A stretch of DNA of 64,000 nt from Lichina pygmaea (Eukaryota; Ascomycota; Lichinomycetes; Lichinales; Lichinaceae), in contig OY730174.1 of NCBI GenBank assembly GCA_963422465.1, positions 744,001 to 808,000 of the forward strand, written 5' to 3'. The notes beneath the pieces are model-generated. The model was not told the origin of the DNA, did not search any database, and worked only from the letters and a program-made list of their open reading frames with translations. How positions within the stretch are numbered: position 1 is the stretch's first letter; every line of letters begins with the position of its first letter. Positions 31,766 to 43,300 of this stretch are shown here, piece after piece. Both the position numbers and the translations under genes were made by a program.

Positions 31766-33246
31766 ATGTCTACGTTCGGTTCTTATTTTCGAGTCACCAC
31801 GTGAGTAGAGCCAACCGTATCAGCAACCAGCAGTTGGTTGATCCTGTTCCGATCATTGCAGATATGGCGAATCCCACTGCCGCTCGGTCGGATGCATCGT
31901 CGATGGCTGTCCCCCAGGAATGGAGTTGACAGAATCCGACATACAACCACAGCTGTCTCGGCGTCGACCCGGTCAAAGCGCGTTGACCACTCCTGTACGT
32001 TGGGATGAAGTCGGACTTGTCACTGTCCAGCCAAAACTCATGTGCCGATAGAGAAACGAGAAAGATGCTGTGAAGATACAGTCCGGAACCGAGTTTGGCA
32101 CCACACTGGGCACCCCAATCGGTCTGTTGGTCCCGAACGAGGACCAGCGCCCCAAAGACTACGGTGGGGGCAGCATGGAGCTGTACCCACGCCCTAGCCA
32201 CGCTGATTGGACCTACCTGGAGAAGTACGGGGTCAAGGCCAGCAGCGGCGGGGGCCGAAGCAGTGCCCGGGAGACAATAGGTAAGCCCAGGATACCTCCC
32301 GAGCCGGTCAGGGGCTGGAAACTGCAGGCTTGCTGAACGGCCCACGTCAGGCCGAGTTGCAGCTGGCGCAATCGCGGAGAAATACCTGAAGCTCGCCTAC
32401 GGTGTCGAGATTGTAGCTTTTGTCTCGTCTGTTGGACCGATTCACCTGCTCCCGCCCAGCGCCGAATACCCTACAACCTCGACGAATCCCAAGTTCATCT
32501 CTCTACTTAACGAGATCACGCGCGAGCAGGTAGACTCGTTCGTACCTGTACGGTGTCCGGACAAGGACATGGGTTCGCGGATGGCGGACCTGATTGCCTC
32601 GTACCGGGATCAGAAGGACAGCATTGGGGGCACTGTAACATGTGTGATCAGGAACATACCGGCTGGGCTCGGGGAACCCACTTTCGACAAGCTCGAGGCA
32701 ATGCTGGCGCACGCCATGCTAAGCATACCCGCAACCAAAGGGTTTGAGATCGGGTCTGGATTCCGTGGATGCGAAGTACCTGGCTCACAACACAATGACG
32801 CGTTCGTCGTGTCTACAACCAACAACTCGGCCGTGTCCAACGGCGTATCCATCGGCCGTGGTGGCCCGCGGCTCACGACCAGGACGAACAACTCTGGGGG
32901 CGTTCAGGGGGGCATCAGCAACGGTGCCCCGGTCTTCTTCCGAGTCGCCTTCAAGCCGCCCGCGACGATCGGGCAGGCCCAGAAAACGGCCGGATACGAT
33001 ACCGGTGACGAAGGTGTACTGGAGGCCAAGGGCCGCCATGATCCTTGTGTCGTGCCACGAGCCGTTCCCATCGTTGAGGCCATGGCAGCTCTCGTGGTGA
33101 TTGATACTCTGTTGGCGCAGCAAGCGCGTCAAGCCGCGCGAGCGGCGATGCCAAGCTTGAAACAGGTTCTGCCGGCAGAGGCGACAGCGCTCAACGCTGA
33201 CACCGTGTTGAGTCACATGGACACGGCGAACGGTCTAAAAAAATGA
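31766..33246 (+). CDS. ARO2: Chorismate synthase
   Basis: Last step of the shikimate pathway, converting EPSP to chorismate with reduced FMN. Exons 31766-31800, 31862-31994, 32052-32280 and 32351-33246, 430 aa. [18 protein letters not shown] places the catalytic His at position 17 exactly as in the family. Further hallmarks are [80 protein letters not shown] and [14 protein letters not shown]. Fungal enzymes of this class are usually bifunctional, with their own NADPH-dependent flavin reductase activity. All four junctions are in frame. The three introns (57-70 nt) all lie in the first 600 bp. Confidence 0.97.
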
Positions 33247-35758
33247 TTGTTACTACAGCTGTTGCACTTTTCAAATTTTCATGATTCATTGGGATACGAT
33301 TGACGAATATACTGTCATGCTCAGATCTTGCTTGAACCTATGACTATCTTGATATCCCCTTCTTCCAGCTTCTCTTCCATGACCTCGAGTTCAACATATA
33401 CTCTGGTTCTCCTGTAGACTTCCCACGTCTCTTTATTCCATCATGCAACCTCAATCATTCAACCTCGATTTTACTTTTCCGTTCGAAACGAACTATTCCA
33501 TCAAAGTGTTTGGGGAGACCATCACCGCCTTTTGAAATTCGGGCTCCGCCTCCCAACCATATCTCAAAGAACGCATTCGAATTTTTCTTGTTCTATCCAG
33601 AGTACAATGGCCTTTGTTTCAACTACAAGATATCTTACTTGTTCCAAACATCTCGAGAAGCATCAAGGACTATGATACAATAAATCAAGGACGAGGACAA
33701 GGGCAGTTGTTGATTTTTCAGGCTGCGAAACAGCCATGGACTAACCTCAAACAAACTGCTGACATTGATCAGTCTACAGGACAACTTAGGATGGCCTCAA
33801 ACGTGCGCTCTACAACAAGCACTGAACAGTGTCGGCACTATGAACTGGCCATCAGTCCTCGAGGCTACAAAAGGCGAGATGCCCGCTGGCGGGAAACAGG
33901 ACTTGATCATCATCGAAACAGCTTCAAAAGGGTTCAAAACACTCATAACGATCATAACATTCATAACGCTCATAACGCTCACAACGCTCACAACGCTCAA
34001 AGTACTCGAGATCATTATCTCGATGGCGCAAAAGAGAGCCACCGTCAAGTTCCGCGCGAGGGCCGACAAGAACCGCCCCAACAAACGCAGATATCGCCAC
34101 AAGAGGGCCGCAGCCAATCGAGCTGCACGCCGACGTCGATCCCGCTCGGCTCGTGCCTGAGATATCTAATCCCCTCACAGAAAAAGGATGAACCGGCTTC
34201 ATCGAAATCGTCGATCATGTCCGACCTCAAGCGTCTCCTTGGGGTCCTTGTTCCTCCGGATGCGGGGAGATCCAGGCTGATATGCCAGATCTCACAATTA
34301 TCCCTCCCGAAGGGAAAAAGACAAGGCCAGATCAGAGCCGTGTCATCATCACTCGTCACTGTCATCGCAATTGGCAACGGAGCTTGACTACAGATGTGGA
34401 TCGTGCTGGCGCGGTCCACGGCTCGGGAGTAGTAGCTCCGTCACCATCACCATCGCCAACAAATACCACCACACCACTGTTGCTGTCGCCGTCGTCGTCG
34501 CCACGGTCGTCGTCGTCTGTGTCGTCGTCGTTGTCGAAGAGTAGAGCTTCCCCGTCAGTGACATCTAGCCACCGACAGGGGCTCCGTCTGCGGTGTATCA
34601 GAAGGGGATCACATCTTTGCGGCTGTTGCTGTTGTGATGCTGTTGTTGTGTGTTTTCTGATGTCCTGGAAGTTGGTGTTTCTCGTCTGCTATTTATATTG
34701 TCGTGATGCTTATGTCTTCTGTCATCTGTCACTTCATTGTTCTCTGTTCTGCAATCTCATTGTCGCTTGGTCAACTTGTCATTTCATAGTTTCATCATCT
34801 ACTATCTCATTGTCTGCTGTCTCATGTTGTCTCCTGTGCCATTGTTTTCTGCTCTGTGGTCCCATTGTTGGCGGAATGTGCTTCCATTGTCCTGTCTTCT
34901 ACTGTTCCATTGTCTTCTGTTTGTTGCTTCATCGTCTCTGGTCGTCGTTGGTGGTCCCTCGAACGAGAACGACCAAAGGAAAAAGGGAAAGGGGAAAACG
35001 GGGAGGGGAGGGGATGAGGTGATGGAGTGGAGTGAATCGACAGAAGATATGAAATAAGGAGAGAAGCAAAGGAGAGCAAACCCACCTCCCCCCCCTCCCC
35101 CCCCCCTACCCTCTCCTCTCCTGGTGAAGAGAGATGAGATAGAATAGGGCATGGGTCGTCAACTGCTCTATACAGAAGGTGCCCATACACATACAAGTCA
35201 TTTCATTCCCATAGACAGACAAGAGATATGCATACCCATGGACGCTTCACACCATGCTCAGCGACGAGACGCCTCATCAGCCTCGGCTCTATATATGAAG
35301 ATGTTCACAAAGAATCCAAAGAAATCTCCCCCCCCCCCCCCCCCCCCAAAGTGTAAACAAATATTCACAACGATTTGAGAGAAAGAGAGACAGGTACGGA
35401 GACACATTCACACTGATCAAGAAAAAGGGGAAGGGAAGGAGAGTATCTGCCCCTCCTTCGCCGGCGCGAGGATAGAGATGGATGAAGAGGAGGAGGAGGA
35501 GGACATCGCCGGACAGCTGCTGTAGAACGAACAAATTATTCTTGGGTCTACACACGTAGATAGATGGAAATACGTATAATTACCCGCAGACGCTACAGAT
35601 CCTGCTACGTGACGTGACTCCCCCGCCAACCCCGACCCTATTTGTAAAGATATTCACAAGGGATATAGTAAAACGAAAGAGAAACAGGTTATAGAAGAAC
35701 ATTCACAAGGATCGAGAGGAAAGAGGGAAAGAACACCAAAAGTCGTAGGACACACAGC
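33247..35758. other. 2.5-kb region with low-complexity open frames, no confident gene
   Basis: Open frames overlap at 33614-34387 (257 codons) and 33765-34160 (131 codons, ending in an Arg-rich tail, ANRAARRRRSRSARA). Both read through a 9/10-bp minisatellite CATAACGCT/CACAACGCT at about 33945-34010. Neither resembles a known family. A small basic nuclear protein is possible. 34440-34560 is TCG/CCA-repeat rich, and 34720-34940 is a degenerate tandem array built on CATTGTCTTCTG. A C run lies at about 35327-35347. The right end is the SYN8-type 3' flank. Confidence 0.4.
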
Positions 35759-36735
35759 TCAGCCCTTTGTGATGATGATGAGCAGAACCAAGATGACGAT
35801 GAGGACCAGGATGATGGTCAGCTCCACGTTATCCTTGGCCCGACGCGCCACTTTGCCCAGTCGCCGCCTCGCCGTGTCGAGGCGCGTCTGATGCCGGTCG
35901 ACGTGCCGGTCAACGTCGTCCAGCAGCTGCACCTGGCTGTCGAGCTCGTCGCCAATCTGGATGCTCAGCTCGCGCTGCCGCCCGATGCTCTCGCCCAGTC
36001 GGTCAAGTTGGTCGTCCTGGTCTTGCAATACCTGTGCGTGGTACGCGTGGATCTGCGTGTTGTCGAGCCCATCTTGGTTTGGCGTTGCTGTCGTCTCGTC
36101 CGGATCGTCTCGGTACGGAAACAGCGCGGCCCGGTTGCGGCTTTCGACATTGTCTCTCTCATCCTCGCGCTTATCGGCCGTGCTCTTGTCACTGAACCGT
36201 ACCGACTTGGTGCCGACGTGGCTGCCGGATGCTTCCCGGTTGGGTGGCCGCTTGGCGAGTGAGGAGGATGACGGCAGTCGAGAACGGTCCGTGCTGGCTC
36301 TTGCCGGGAGAGTCTTCGCGTGCTCAAAGGTGGGGGACAGCGATGGATCGTTCGGGTAAGCGGTCGTGGCTGATGTGATCGGACTCGAGAAGCCTTGGAA
36401 TTGCGAGGTGAGGTCGTCGAGCTGTTGCCCCAGCAGTCGCTGTTGTTCGCCGAGATCTGCCGCCGCTCTTTCAAGGACGTCAGGGACGCGTCAGGACCTT
36501 GACTGCCCTGTACTGGAAGGATGACCCTGCACGCTCACTTGGTGTCCCCACTGTCCTCCAGTCGTAGCCTCTCCGTCTCAATGCCCCCTAACCCTTCCCG
36601 AAACGAGTCCAACGACTGTGATATCTGACCATCTTGCGAGTTGGGCTCTAGGTTCAATGATATGGCTCGTTGCCGTTCCAGGAGCGATAGCTTGATATGG
36701 TCTGCGAGGAGAAACAGCTGTGATGGGCTGGCCAT
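35759..36735 (-). CDS. SYN8: Qc-SNARE, SYN8/syntaxin-8-like
   Basis: Exons 36539-36735 and 35759-36467 (minus; 71-nt intron with CTGAC branch-like site), 301 aa. The N-terminus MASPSQLFLLADHIKLSLLE and ISQSLDSFREG is the typical Habc-like start of fungal Syn8 proteins. A disordered linker follows (about 95-195), including NREASGSHVGTKSVRF. The Qc SNARE helix is DQLDRLGESIGRQRELS...ELDSQVQLLDD, and the protein ends in a tail anchor (TIILVLIVILVLLIIITKG). It would act in membrane fusion at late endosome/vacuole or Golgi. The choice between SYN8 and TLG1 rests on the N-terminal motif. Confidence 0.88.
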
Positions 36736-37664
36736 GGTCACGTCCAGTGGCGGATGATTTCAGTGTTGTCCACTGGCATTGACGTAGCAGCAGGAGCACG
36801 TGATCATGCTGTTGGTCTCGGTGGCTTACGGCGGTCTACCGTAAGGTACGTAGCAATACGTACCGTATAACCCATGCTCTACCGGTACCACTGCTGTGCG
36901 GGATCAACGTGCAGAAATAACTAAGCTTGAATTAGTACTTTCTATCCTAGATTTGCCGGGAGGTCATGAGCTAACAAAAGTACAGTCTACTAGCAAGATC
37001 CCCGTCACCTTTGTGCCCTTACTTGCCTATGTCGCGTCAGCTTAGTTATCAGTGAGCTGACTCAGCGCCCTAGCTGCTGACAGATAATCACCTCTTCTCG
37101 AAGACATCCGTGCGAGTATACTAACTTCTCTGTGGACGCGGCTGGCTGGTACAACCAGTACGATAGGATGCGATGCTACTGTGCTTCTGCTGCTCTGTGC
37201 GATATCATCATGATCGATGATATGTTCTTATGCATCCTACACTGGATGAAATCCAGCTTGACCAGGATGTCTCGTGGTCAAGATTCTTCAGTCTAGGCTG
37301 AACTCGAATGGCCCTGGGTCTCCTTGAATGGAGCGGCAGCCTGATCTACCGCCGGGCCACAGACTATATCGTCCGAGGAAATGGCTCGGACGTGTTTGTT
37401 GCTCCCTTGTTCAGGAATGGCAGCCTCAGTCGGACCAGCGCCCCTCGTCCCGATCCTTGACCATGTTCAGGGAGCATCTCAAGATACAGAGCTGGCTTAG
37501 ACTCTGCCTCCCCTTGATCTAACACTGTTCACCATACTTCATCACTTGTCCTATGATAGTGCCCGGTGTCAGACGAGGTATAAATACTTTCTTCGCAGCT
37601 CCCTTGCTCGTCCTCTGCTCCCGCCCCAACGGACCCACGGACACCTCATACATAGTTTGACGGC
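36736..37664. other. Intergenic region, divergent promoters
   Basis: 929 bp. It contains GTAC-rich sequence (36840-36880) and CTGACTCAGC/GTCAGCTTAG words like those in the 24-kb repeat zone. A 50-codon frame at 37308-37460 (MALGLLEWSGSLIYRRATDY...) has good composition but no support. Confidence 0.4.
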
Positions 37665-39284
37665 ATGGAACTTGCTTTACAAGCCTTGCGAGCCGAGGCC
37701 AAGGCCTCTGACGAGCCGCAACTCGTCCATCATGGCAAGCACACGTTCCATTTTCGAACTTCGCGGCTTGAATTCCGGGGACACGTAAACTGCGCTGAAG
37801 CTTACTTGTCCCTGCCAGAATTCGGACCAGACGACAAGTCGGAGGATTGGTGGCGAGCTCAGTGTGCCTTCCGGGATCTGAAAGCTGATGGAACGCTTGA
37901 AAGTCTGCAGGAACAGATCCGGCAGAACAGAAATGCCTCCATGCAGCCTTACCTCCTGCAGGTAGAAGCTCTTCTACGGTCCAAGTATCACTGGAAAACA
38001 TACCCGAAGAAGACCCGGGTCGGAGAAAATACGATCGAACAACTGGCCTTGAATGAGCCAACAGATTTTCTACATCACTATTTCAAACTTCCATCGCGAA
38101 ATGCACTGATCCTGAGGGTCGTAGCGCCCCAAATACGCTACGCCACCATTGCCCTCAAGCTAGTATCTCGAGTCATGGATGCACCGGCTGGTCAGAGAAC
38201 CAAAGAACCGAGCGAAGGGAACCGCAACCGCTGGCTAGCGATCGGTCGGTCCGAGCACCACATCGATCAAGCAATCGCACAAGTCCGCTCGCGAGTTCTC
38301 CTCGGCCAATCGCTGGCCGCAGGGTACGGTTCAGTCAAAAATATCCTCCCCGCCACCAAGGACGTCTACAGTCGCAAAGCGCGTTCTGAAACCAGGATCA
38401 AGCCGATGCCACGGAAAGTTCCCACCAGCCAAGATTCTTCACCGGCCATAGGGCGTTCTGGGTCCGAAGACAACACGCCGCGGGGAAGGCGTTCTTCCAG
38501 CACGAGCATGGCACCCCCGAGGATATATGTTGCAAGCCGAAGCCCTTCACCGCACAAAAGGGCTCACTTTATGCAGCAGCGGGGCGTGCACGAGCCCATC
38601 AACGTTGAAGGCATATGGGCTATACATTGCCCTGAACTCAAGGCATGTGGTTCGGACATTGGTGATGGTCTCCTGTGCATCAAGATCGACACGATCTCTG
38701 GGACGTTGGGTGGTGACATGGTTCAGATGTGGGCAAATTTCAGTCTTCATACTGTCACGGGAGTGATGCAGTTCTACCAACAACAGGCGGCAACTCCAGC
38801 TAACAAGCTTGACCCAAGACAGGTGGACGCTGGACGGGAGCAGGAGGATGACCGGTTCGCTAAACCCAACCGCGTGGTTCCAAGATTCTTAATGCACCGC
38901 TCGGAACTTCCCTCCCATACCAGACGAGAATGGGCCTTTGCATGGCGAGGCGAGGTGGCGGGGCGCAACAAGACCGAGCCGTTCTCGGGCATACAGCCTG
39001 ACTGCAAGGTCATATTCGGCGGGACGGAAGGGCATGAGTTGCAGGGCTACCTCGTCTCACGGTCATTCGGCAAGTTCAAGTTCCGCGGTACTCGCTGGAG
39101 CAGCCAGACAAAGGGAGTCAACTATGTGATCCACGACGGCTGGGCACATCCGGCGCCACAGCGGCTCGAGAGGTACGGGGACGGGTGGTTCATCATTCCC
39201 AGCCGCAGCCTGGACATTGAATGGCACAGCCGCGCACAGAAGAGGCATCGGCGGCAGGGGGACACAGATTCTCCGAGAGCCTGA
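37665..39284 (+). CDS. Hypothetical protein, 539 aa, single exon
   Basis: Uninterrupted 540-codon gene, not recognised. The N-terminal part (residues 1-185) includes HTFHFRTSRLEFRGHVNCAEA and a Trp-rich stretch (DWWRAQCAFRDL). The middle (about 235-305) is disordered and Ser/Arg/Pro-rich. The C-terminal domain (about 310-535) begins INVEGIWAIHCPELKACGSD and has DGLLCIKID, GDMVQMWANFSLHTVTGVMQ, EWAFAWRGEV and KFKFRGTRWSS. It looks like a beta-rich fold made of alternating hydrophobic strands. There is no signal peptide or membrane segment, and no catalytic motif is evident. It is probably one of the lineage-restricted fungal families. Length and codon quality make it almost certainly real. Confidence 0.85.
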   Translation: MELALQALRAEAKASDEPQLVHHGKHTFHFRTSRLEFRGHVNCAEAYLSLPEFGPDDKSEDWWRAQCAFRDLKADGTLESLQEQIRQNRNASMQPYLLQVEALLRSKYHWKTYPKKTRVGENTIEQLALNEPTDFLHHYFKLPSRNALILRVVAPQIRYATIALKLVSRVMDAPAGQRTKEPSEGNRNRWLAIGRSEHHIDQAIAQVRSRVLLGQSLAAGYGSVKNILPATKDVYSRKARSETRIKPMPRKVPTSQDSSPAIGRSGSEDNTPRGRRSSSTSMAPPRIYVASRSPSPHKRAHFMQQRGVHEPINVEGIWAIHCPELKACGSDIGDGLLCIKIDTISGTLGGDMVQMWANFSLHTVTGVMQFYQQQAATPANKLDPRQVDAGREQEDDRFAKPNRVVPRFLMHRSELPSHTRREWAFAWRGEVAGRNKTEPFSGIQPDCKVIFGGTEGHELQGYLVSRSFGKFKFRGTRWSSQTKGVNYVIHDGWAHPAPQRLERYGDGWFIIPSRSLDIEWHSRAQKRHRRQGDTDSPRA

Positions 39285-40321
39285 GTGGTTGCTGGTACGT
39301 TCATCATCTGCGAAGAACTCAACATCGGGCTGAGAGTACACTCCTCACACTCCCTACACAAATTGCTTTCCTTTCCCTGTCGTGCGAGGTCAATTTTCGA
39401 CCTAGAAATCGGATTTTCATAGCTTGGTGGCAATCACTCTCCTACACAAATTGGTTTCATTTCCTTGTCGTACTAAACTTAGGTCAGGGTTTGACCTAGA
39501 AATTGGACGTATCATAGCTCGCTTATTCTCCTAGCAATCAAGACTTGATCAAGACCTAGCTCTGTCCCCATCTCCCTCTTGATAGCACCAGAAGTATGTC
39601 ACCTCATAAAGCAAGTATTCAGGTGGAACCCTTGAGTTCTGCAAGTACACTGTCATAGTTAGAATTAGAGACTGGCCTTGCGGATTGATTGATCATATCT
39701 ACATTGCCCACGGTATGACTTCATCAGATATTAGATCAACAACAGCTGTAAGCCACTCATGTGGCTAGGAATCCTTGGGCAATCTCAGATCCGTCCTCGC
39801 TCATTGACCTCTTGTAGGTCACTGCGGCTGAAACTTGTGTCAGTTTCTGAGTGGCTTGTTTTGTTTGCTGGTACCAGCGAGTGAACAGCTAGTTCCGAGT
39901 ACTTGTACCGTAGAGAGCGGAGGCTGAACAAGCAGGCTTCCGTCACTTCGACAAAACTCTATACGAAGCCAATTGATAGCTTTAATTCTCACGAGAGATC
40001 TAGCTGCTCATGTAATTGGTCTCAAAAACCCTGCCTCAAGCCTTCTCAAGGCCGTTCGTGATCTATGAAACATCAACATAGATAGTCGGTGTGTCATAAG
40101 TCAGAGTATGGAAATGTGCTGTATACTTGTACTCCTGCATCCGTCCCGGGCGTGAGCTCGTTCAACGTCGTCGTGTACTTGTATCGAACAGATCACCAAC
40201 ATTACATGACGTCTGCTCCCCGAAATACTCACCTGGAAGGTATGACTGTTGCAGCTCATGCTGCAGGCAGTCTTGACAGGTACTTGGCTGAACGTGCCTG
40301 TTTCCCGTCAAAGCAAGCCAA
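39285..40321. other. 1-kb intergenic region before GCN2
   Basis: Holds an 88-bp tandem duplication (next entry) and then AT-richer DNA. Open frames upstream of GCN2 (for example 40089-40529) overlap its start in other frames and could act as upstream ORFs if the transcript begins early. No other support. Confidence 0.4.
39348..39521. repeat. Two-copy tandem duplication, about 87 bp per copy
   Basis: CACTCCCTACACAAATTG...GACCTAGAAATCGGA...CATAGCT (39348-39434) is repeated as CACTCTCCTACACAAATTGG...GACCTAGAAATTGGA...CATAGCT (39435-39521), with a small indel and about 15-20% differences. Confidence 0.8.
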
Positions 40322-43300
40322 ATGCCACCTTCCCCTTGGACACCAAACGCGAAGCACAGCTACAACCCGAAACAAGGGTTCCCAAACCTCGGTCGAGTTG
40401 GAGACCAGCCCGCACCGGGTCCCTCCGATGAGTATCGGACGAGGCAGGATGATGAGATTGAGGCGCTGCGCTCCATCTTCATGGAGGACTTCCAGGAGCT
40501 GGGCGCTGGGCCAACCGCCTGGAATGTAAGTCTTCAGCTGCAAGGTCGCCCGCTCAAACCGCTCACAATGTCAGCGAAGATGTCAGGAGACCACGCCTTT
40601 CGACTACACCTAACGGCCTACTCGGATTCTGATGTCTCCGTCAATCTGACGGTGACCATGACTTCGACATACCCAAAGACGGCGCCCCTGCTCTCACTAT
40701 CAGATACCGACTTTCTTAGTCAGGCCTGTCGCCAACGGCTCGACGCCGTAATCGCCACGCTTCCGCGCACTCTGGCTGGTAACGAGATGATCTATGATAT
40801 CGCGTCGCCGATTCGCGACGTCTTGGAGGAAGCCGTGCAAGCTCAAATCCGTGGCGAGGAGCTCCCAAGCCTTGAAGAGGAGAGGGCGATTAAAGAAGCC
40901 GAAGCGGCGAGGGTCGAAGAGGCGCGGAAGGAGAAGTCGGAGAGGGAGCAGCAAGAGGCGAGTCGAGAGGAAGAACGCGTGCTCGAGCAGATGATGATGG
41001 AGGAGGTTGAGCGGCAGCGCAAGAAACTGTTCGCCAATGTTCAGGACGATGGGCAAGCAAGTGATGACGAGAGTCTGGTCGACGTTACCAGAGCAGACAT
41101 TTCCGATCGGACACGCTTCGACCACCGAACCGAGCTTCGAGACGATAATGGAGCTCTAGTCCTTTTTCGAGCGGTATCCGGTATGACGAAACTACGTCAA
41201 GGGCCGGCGACTGAAGTATGGACGGCTCGCCCTTCTGTACATGGACGAAGCGTGAAGAGTGCACTTATCGTGGTCAAGCAAGCGACATTCGCTCGATCGG
41301 CCCTGAAGGAACGGAATCTCAAGAACGATGTATTCGAGCTCGAGAAGGAATTGGAGAAGTTACACAAGCTGCGGACGCATCCCCATCCGAATGTACTGGA
41401 GGTCTTGAACTTCAAGATCGAGAAGCAGCCGGGCAGCTCTGGCGACGGTTCTGTGTCATGGGCTGTGACGGTGCTTACTGAATACGCGAACAAGGGCTCC
41501 CTTGAGGATCTGTTGGATATGGCAGGCCCCCTAGCCGTGGAGAAACTGCGTGCGTGGACGATACAGTTGCTCGAAGCGCTCGAGTACTACCATTGCAACG
41601 GGGTCATCCATGGGGACATGCACATTGCGAATATCCTGTTCGTCCGTACGACAGCAGGCTCAACCGTTTTGAAGCTGGCAGATGGAGGGTATCAAAAGCG
41701 TCTTCACGATCTGACAAGCAACGTCCGAGGCTCGGATCGTGATCATCCAGACAGGCGGGCGACCTGGACGCCTCCCGAGCTTGCAGATCCTACGCAGTCT
41801 TGTCAGAGCCGGAAGTTGGACGTCTGGGACTTTGGGATCGTCTTCGTGCAGATGGCACTGGGCTCGGCAATTGTACAGCAGTATCTGTCGTCTGTGGCTT
41901 TGCTTGAATCGGTAGCTCTATCATTCTCCCTGGAAGACTTCGTTCGCAGGATGTTCAAACAGGATCCTCGGAAGCGCCCCGCGGCTTTTGACCTTATGAA
42001 GTGTGAGTTCCTGCGAAGTAATGATCCCGTCATTGCCCAACCGTCATCGGCGTACGAGTCCGGCCTCCTTTCATCGACGTCCTCGATCGCTCTGACATCA
42101 GGGCGATCGAGGCGCGACTCTATCGCCCATGGAGCCGGTCTCATGCGATATGCCAATGAGTTCCAGGAGCTTGGTCGTCTAGGTAAAGGTGGCTTTGGTG
42201 AGGTTTTCAAGGCGAGGAACAAACTCGACGGACAGCTGTATGCAGTCAAGAAGATCACCCAGAACTCCCCTGCGGCACTGTCAGACGTGCTCTCGGAGAC
42301 CATCCTCCTATCGAGGCTGAACCACCCGAACGTGGTGAGATACTTCAACACTTGGTTGGAAGAGGACGTGTCGACGCTGTCCGAGACGGACGAAGATGCC
42401 GTCTCGTTCGAGTCTTCCGTGTCCCGAATCACTGGCCAGACTCTCGACTTCGGCCAGAGCACCGGTGGTCTGGATATCCTGAGCTCGGCCGGCGCTCCCC
42501 AGATCGAGTTTACCTACGACTCAGACGACGAGAGCAGCTCCAGCGAGGCCGAGGAAGACGCCGTCGATGACAAGCAAGATTCGCTGGAAAAGGCCCTCGC
42601 CGGAGACGCTGAAGATGCGAATCCCCTCCAGCGTGTTGTCTCCAACTCCCGCTCGCCGCGCCAGATGAGAACTATACTGTATATCCAGATGGAGTATTGT
42701 GAGAAGCATGTGAGTTGCTCCATCACAAGGTGGGGTCAAATGGCTAAGAGGCGTAGACGCTGCGAGATCTGATCAAACAAGGACTATCCGGCTCGGTCGA
42801 CAGGTGTTGGCAACTCTTCCGACAGATAGTCGAAGGGCTGAATCATATCCACGGGCACGGCATAGTCCACAGAGATCTTAAGCCCGAGAATGTGTTCGCC
42901 GACATAACAGGCAGTGCCCGTATCGGCGACCTGGGTCTTGCAACCAGTGGTCGATACTATCTCGTGGACAGCGCGTCCTCCGCCGGTGGTGATGTTCAAA
43001 GCAATATGACGCGTAGTATAGGGACAGCCCTCTACGTGGCACCCGAGATGCGCTCGGGCGTGAATAGTCACTACAACGAGAAGGTTGATGTAAGTTGACG
43101 ATCGATGTTGAGAAGGGGACGGTCCATAGAGACCGAGTCAGTCCCATCTGCGTTGATGGGTACCACCTCCATGATTTACTTCTCGAATCTTGCGCGGGCT
43201 AGACTAACGAGGTCCAGATGTACTCGCTAGGGATAATCTTCTTCGAGATGTGCCATTCTCTCAAGACTGGCATGGAACGCGATCAAGTGCTCCGGGCCCT

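Noticed and set aside
33614-34387. 257-codon frame with HN-repeat
   Set aside because: Reads through a minisatellite, with a competing frame of similar quality; no domain. Left as an uncertain region.
37308-37460. 50-codon frame MALGLLEWSGSLIYRRATDY...
   Set aside because: Protein-like composition but too short and isolated to support without expression or conservation.
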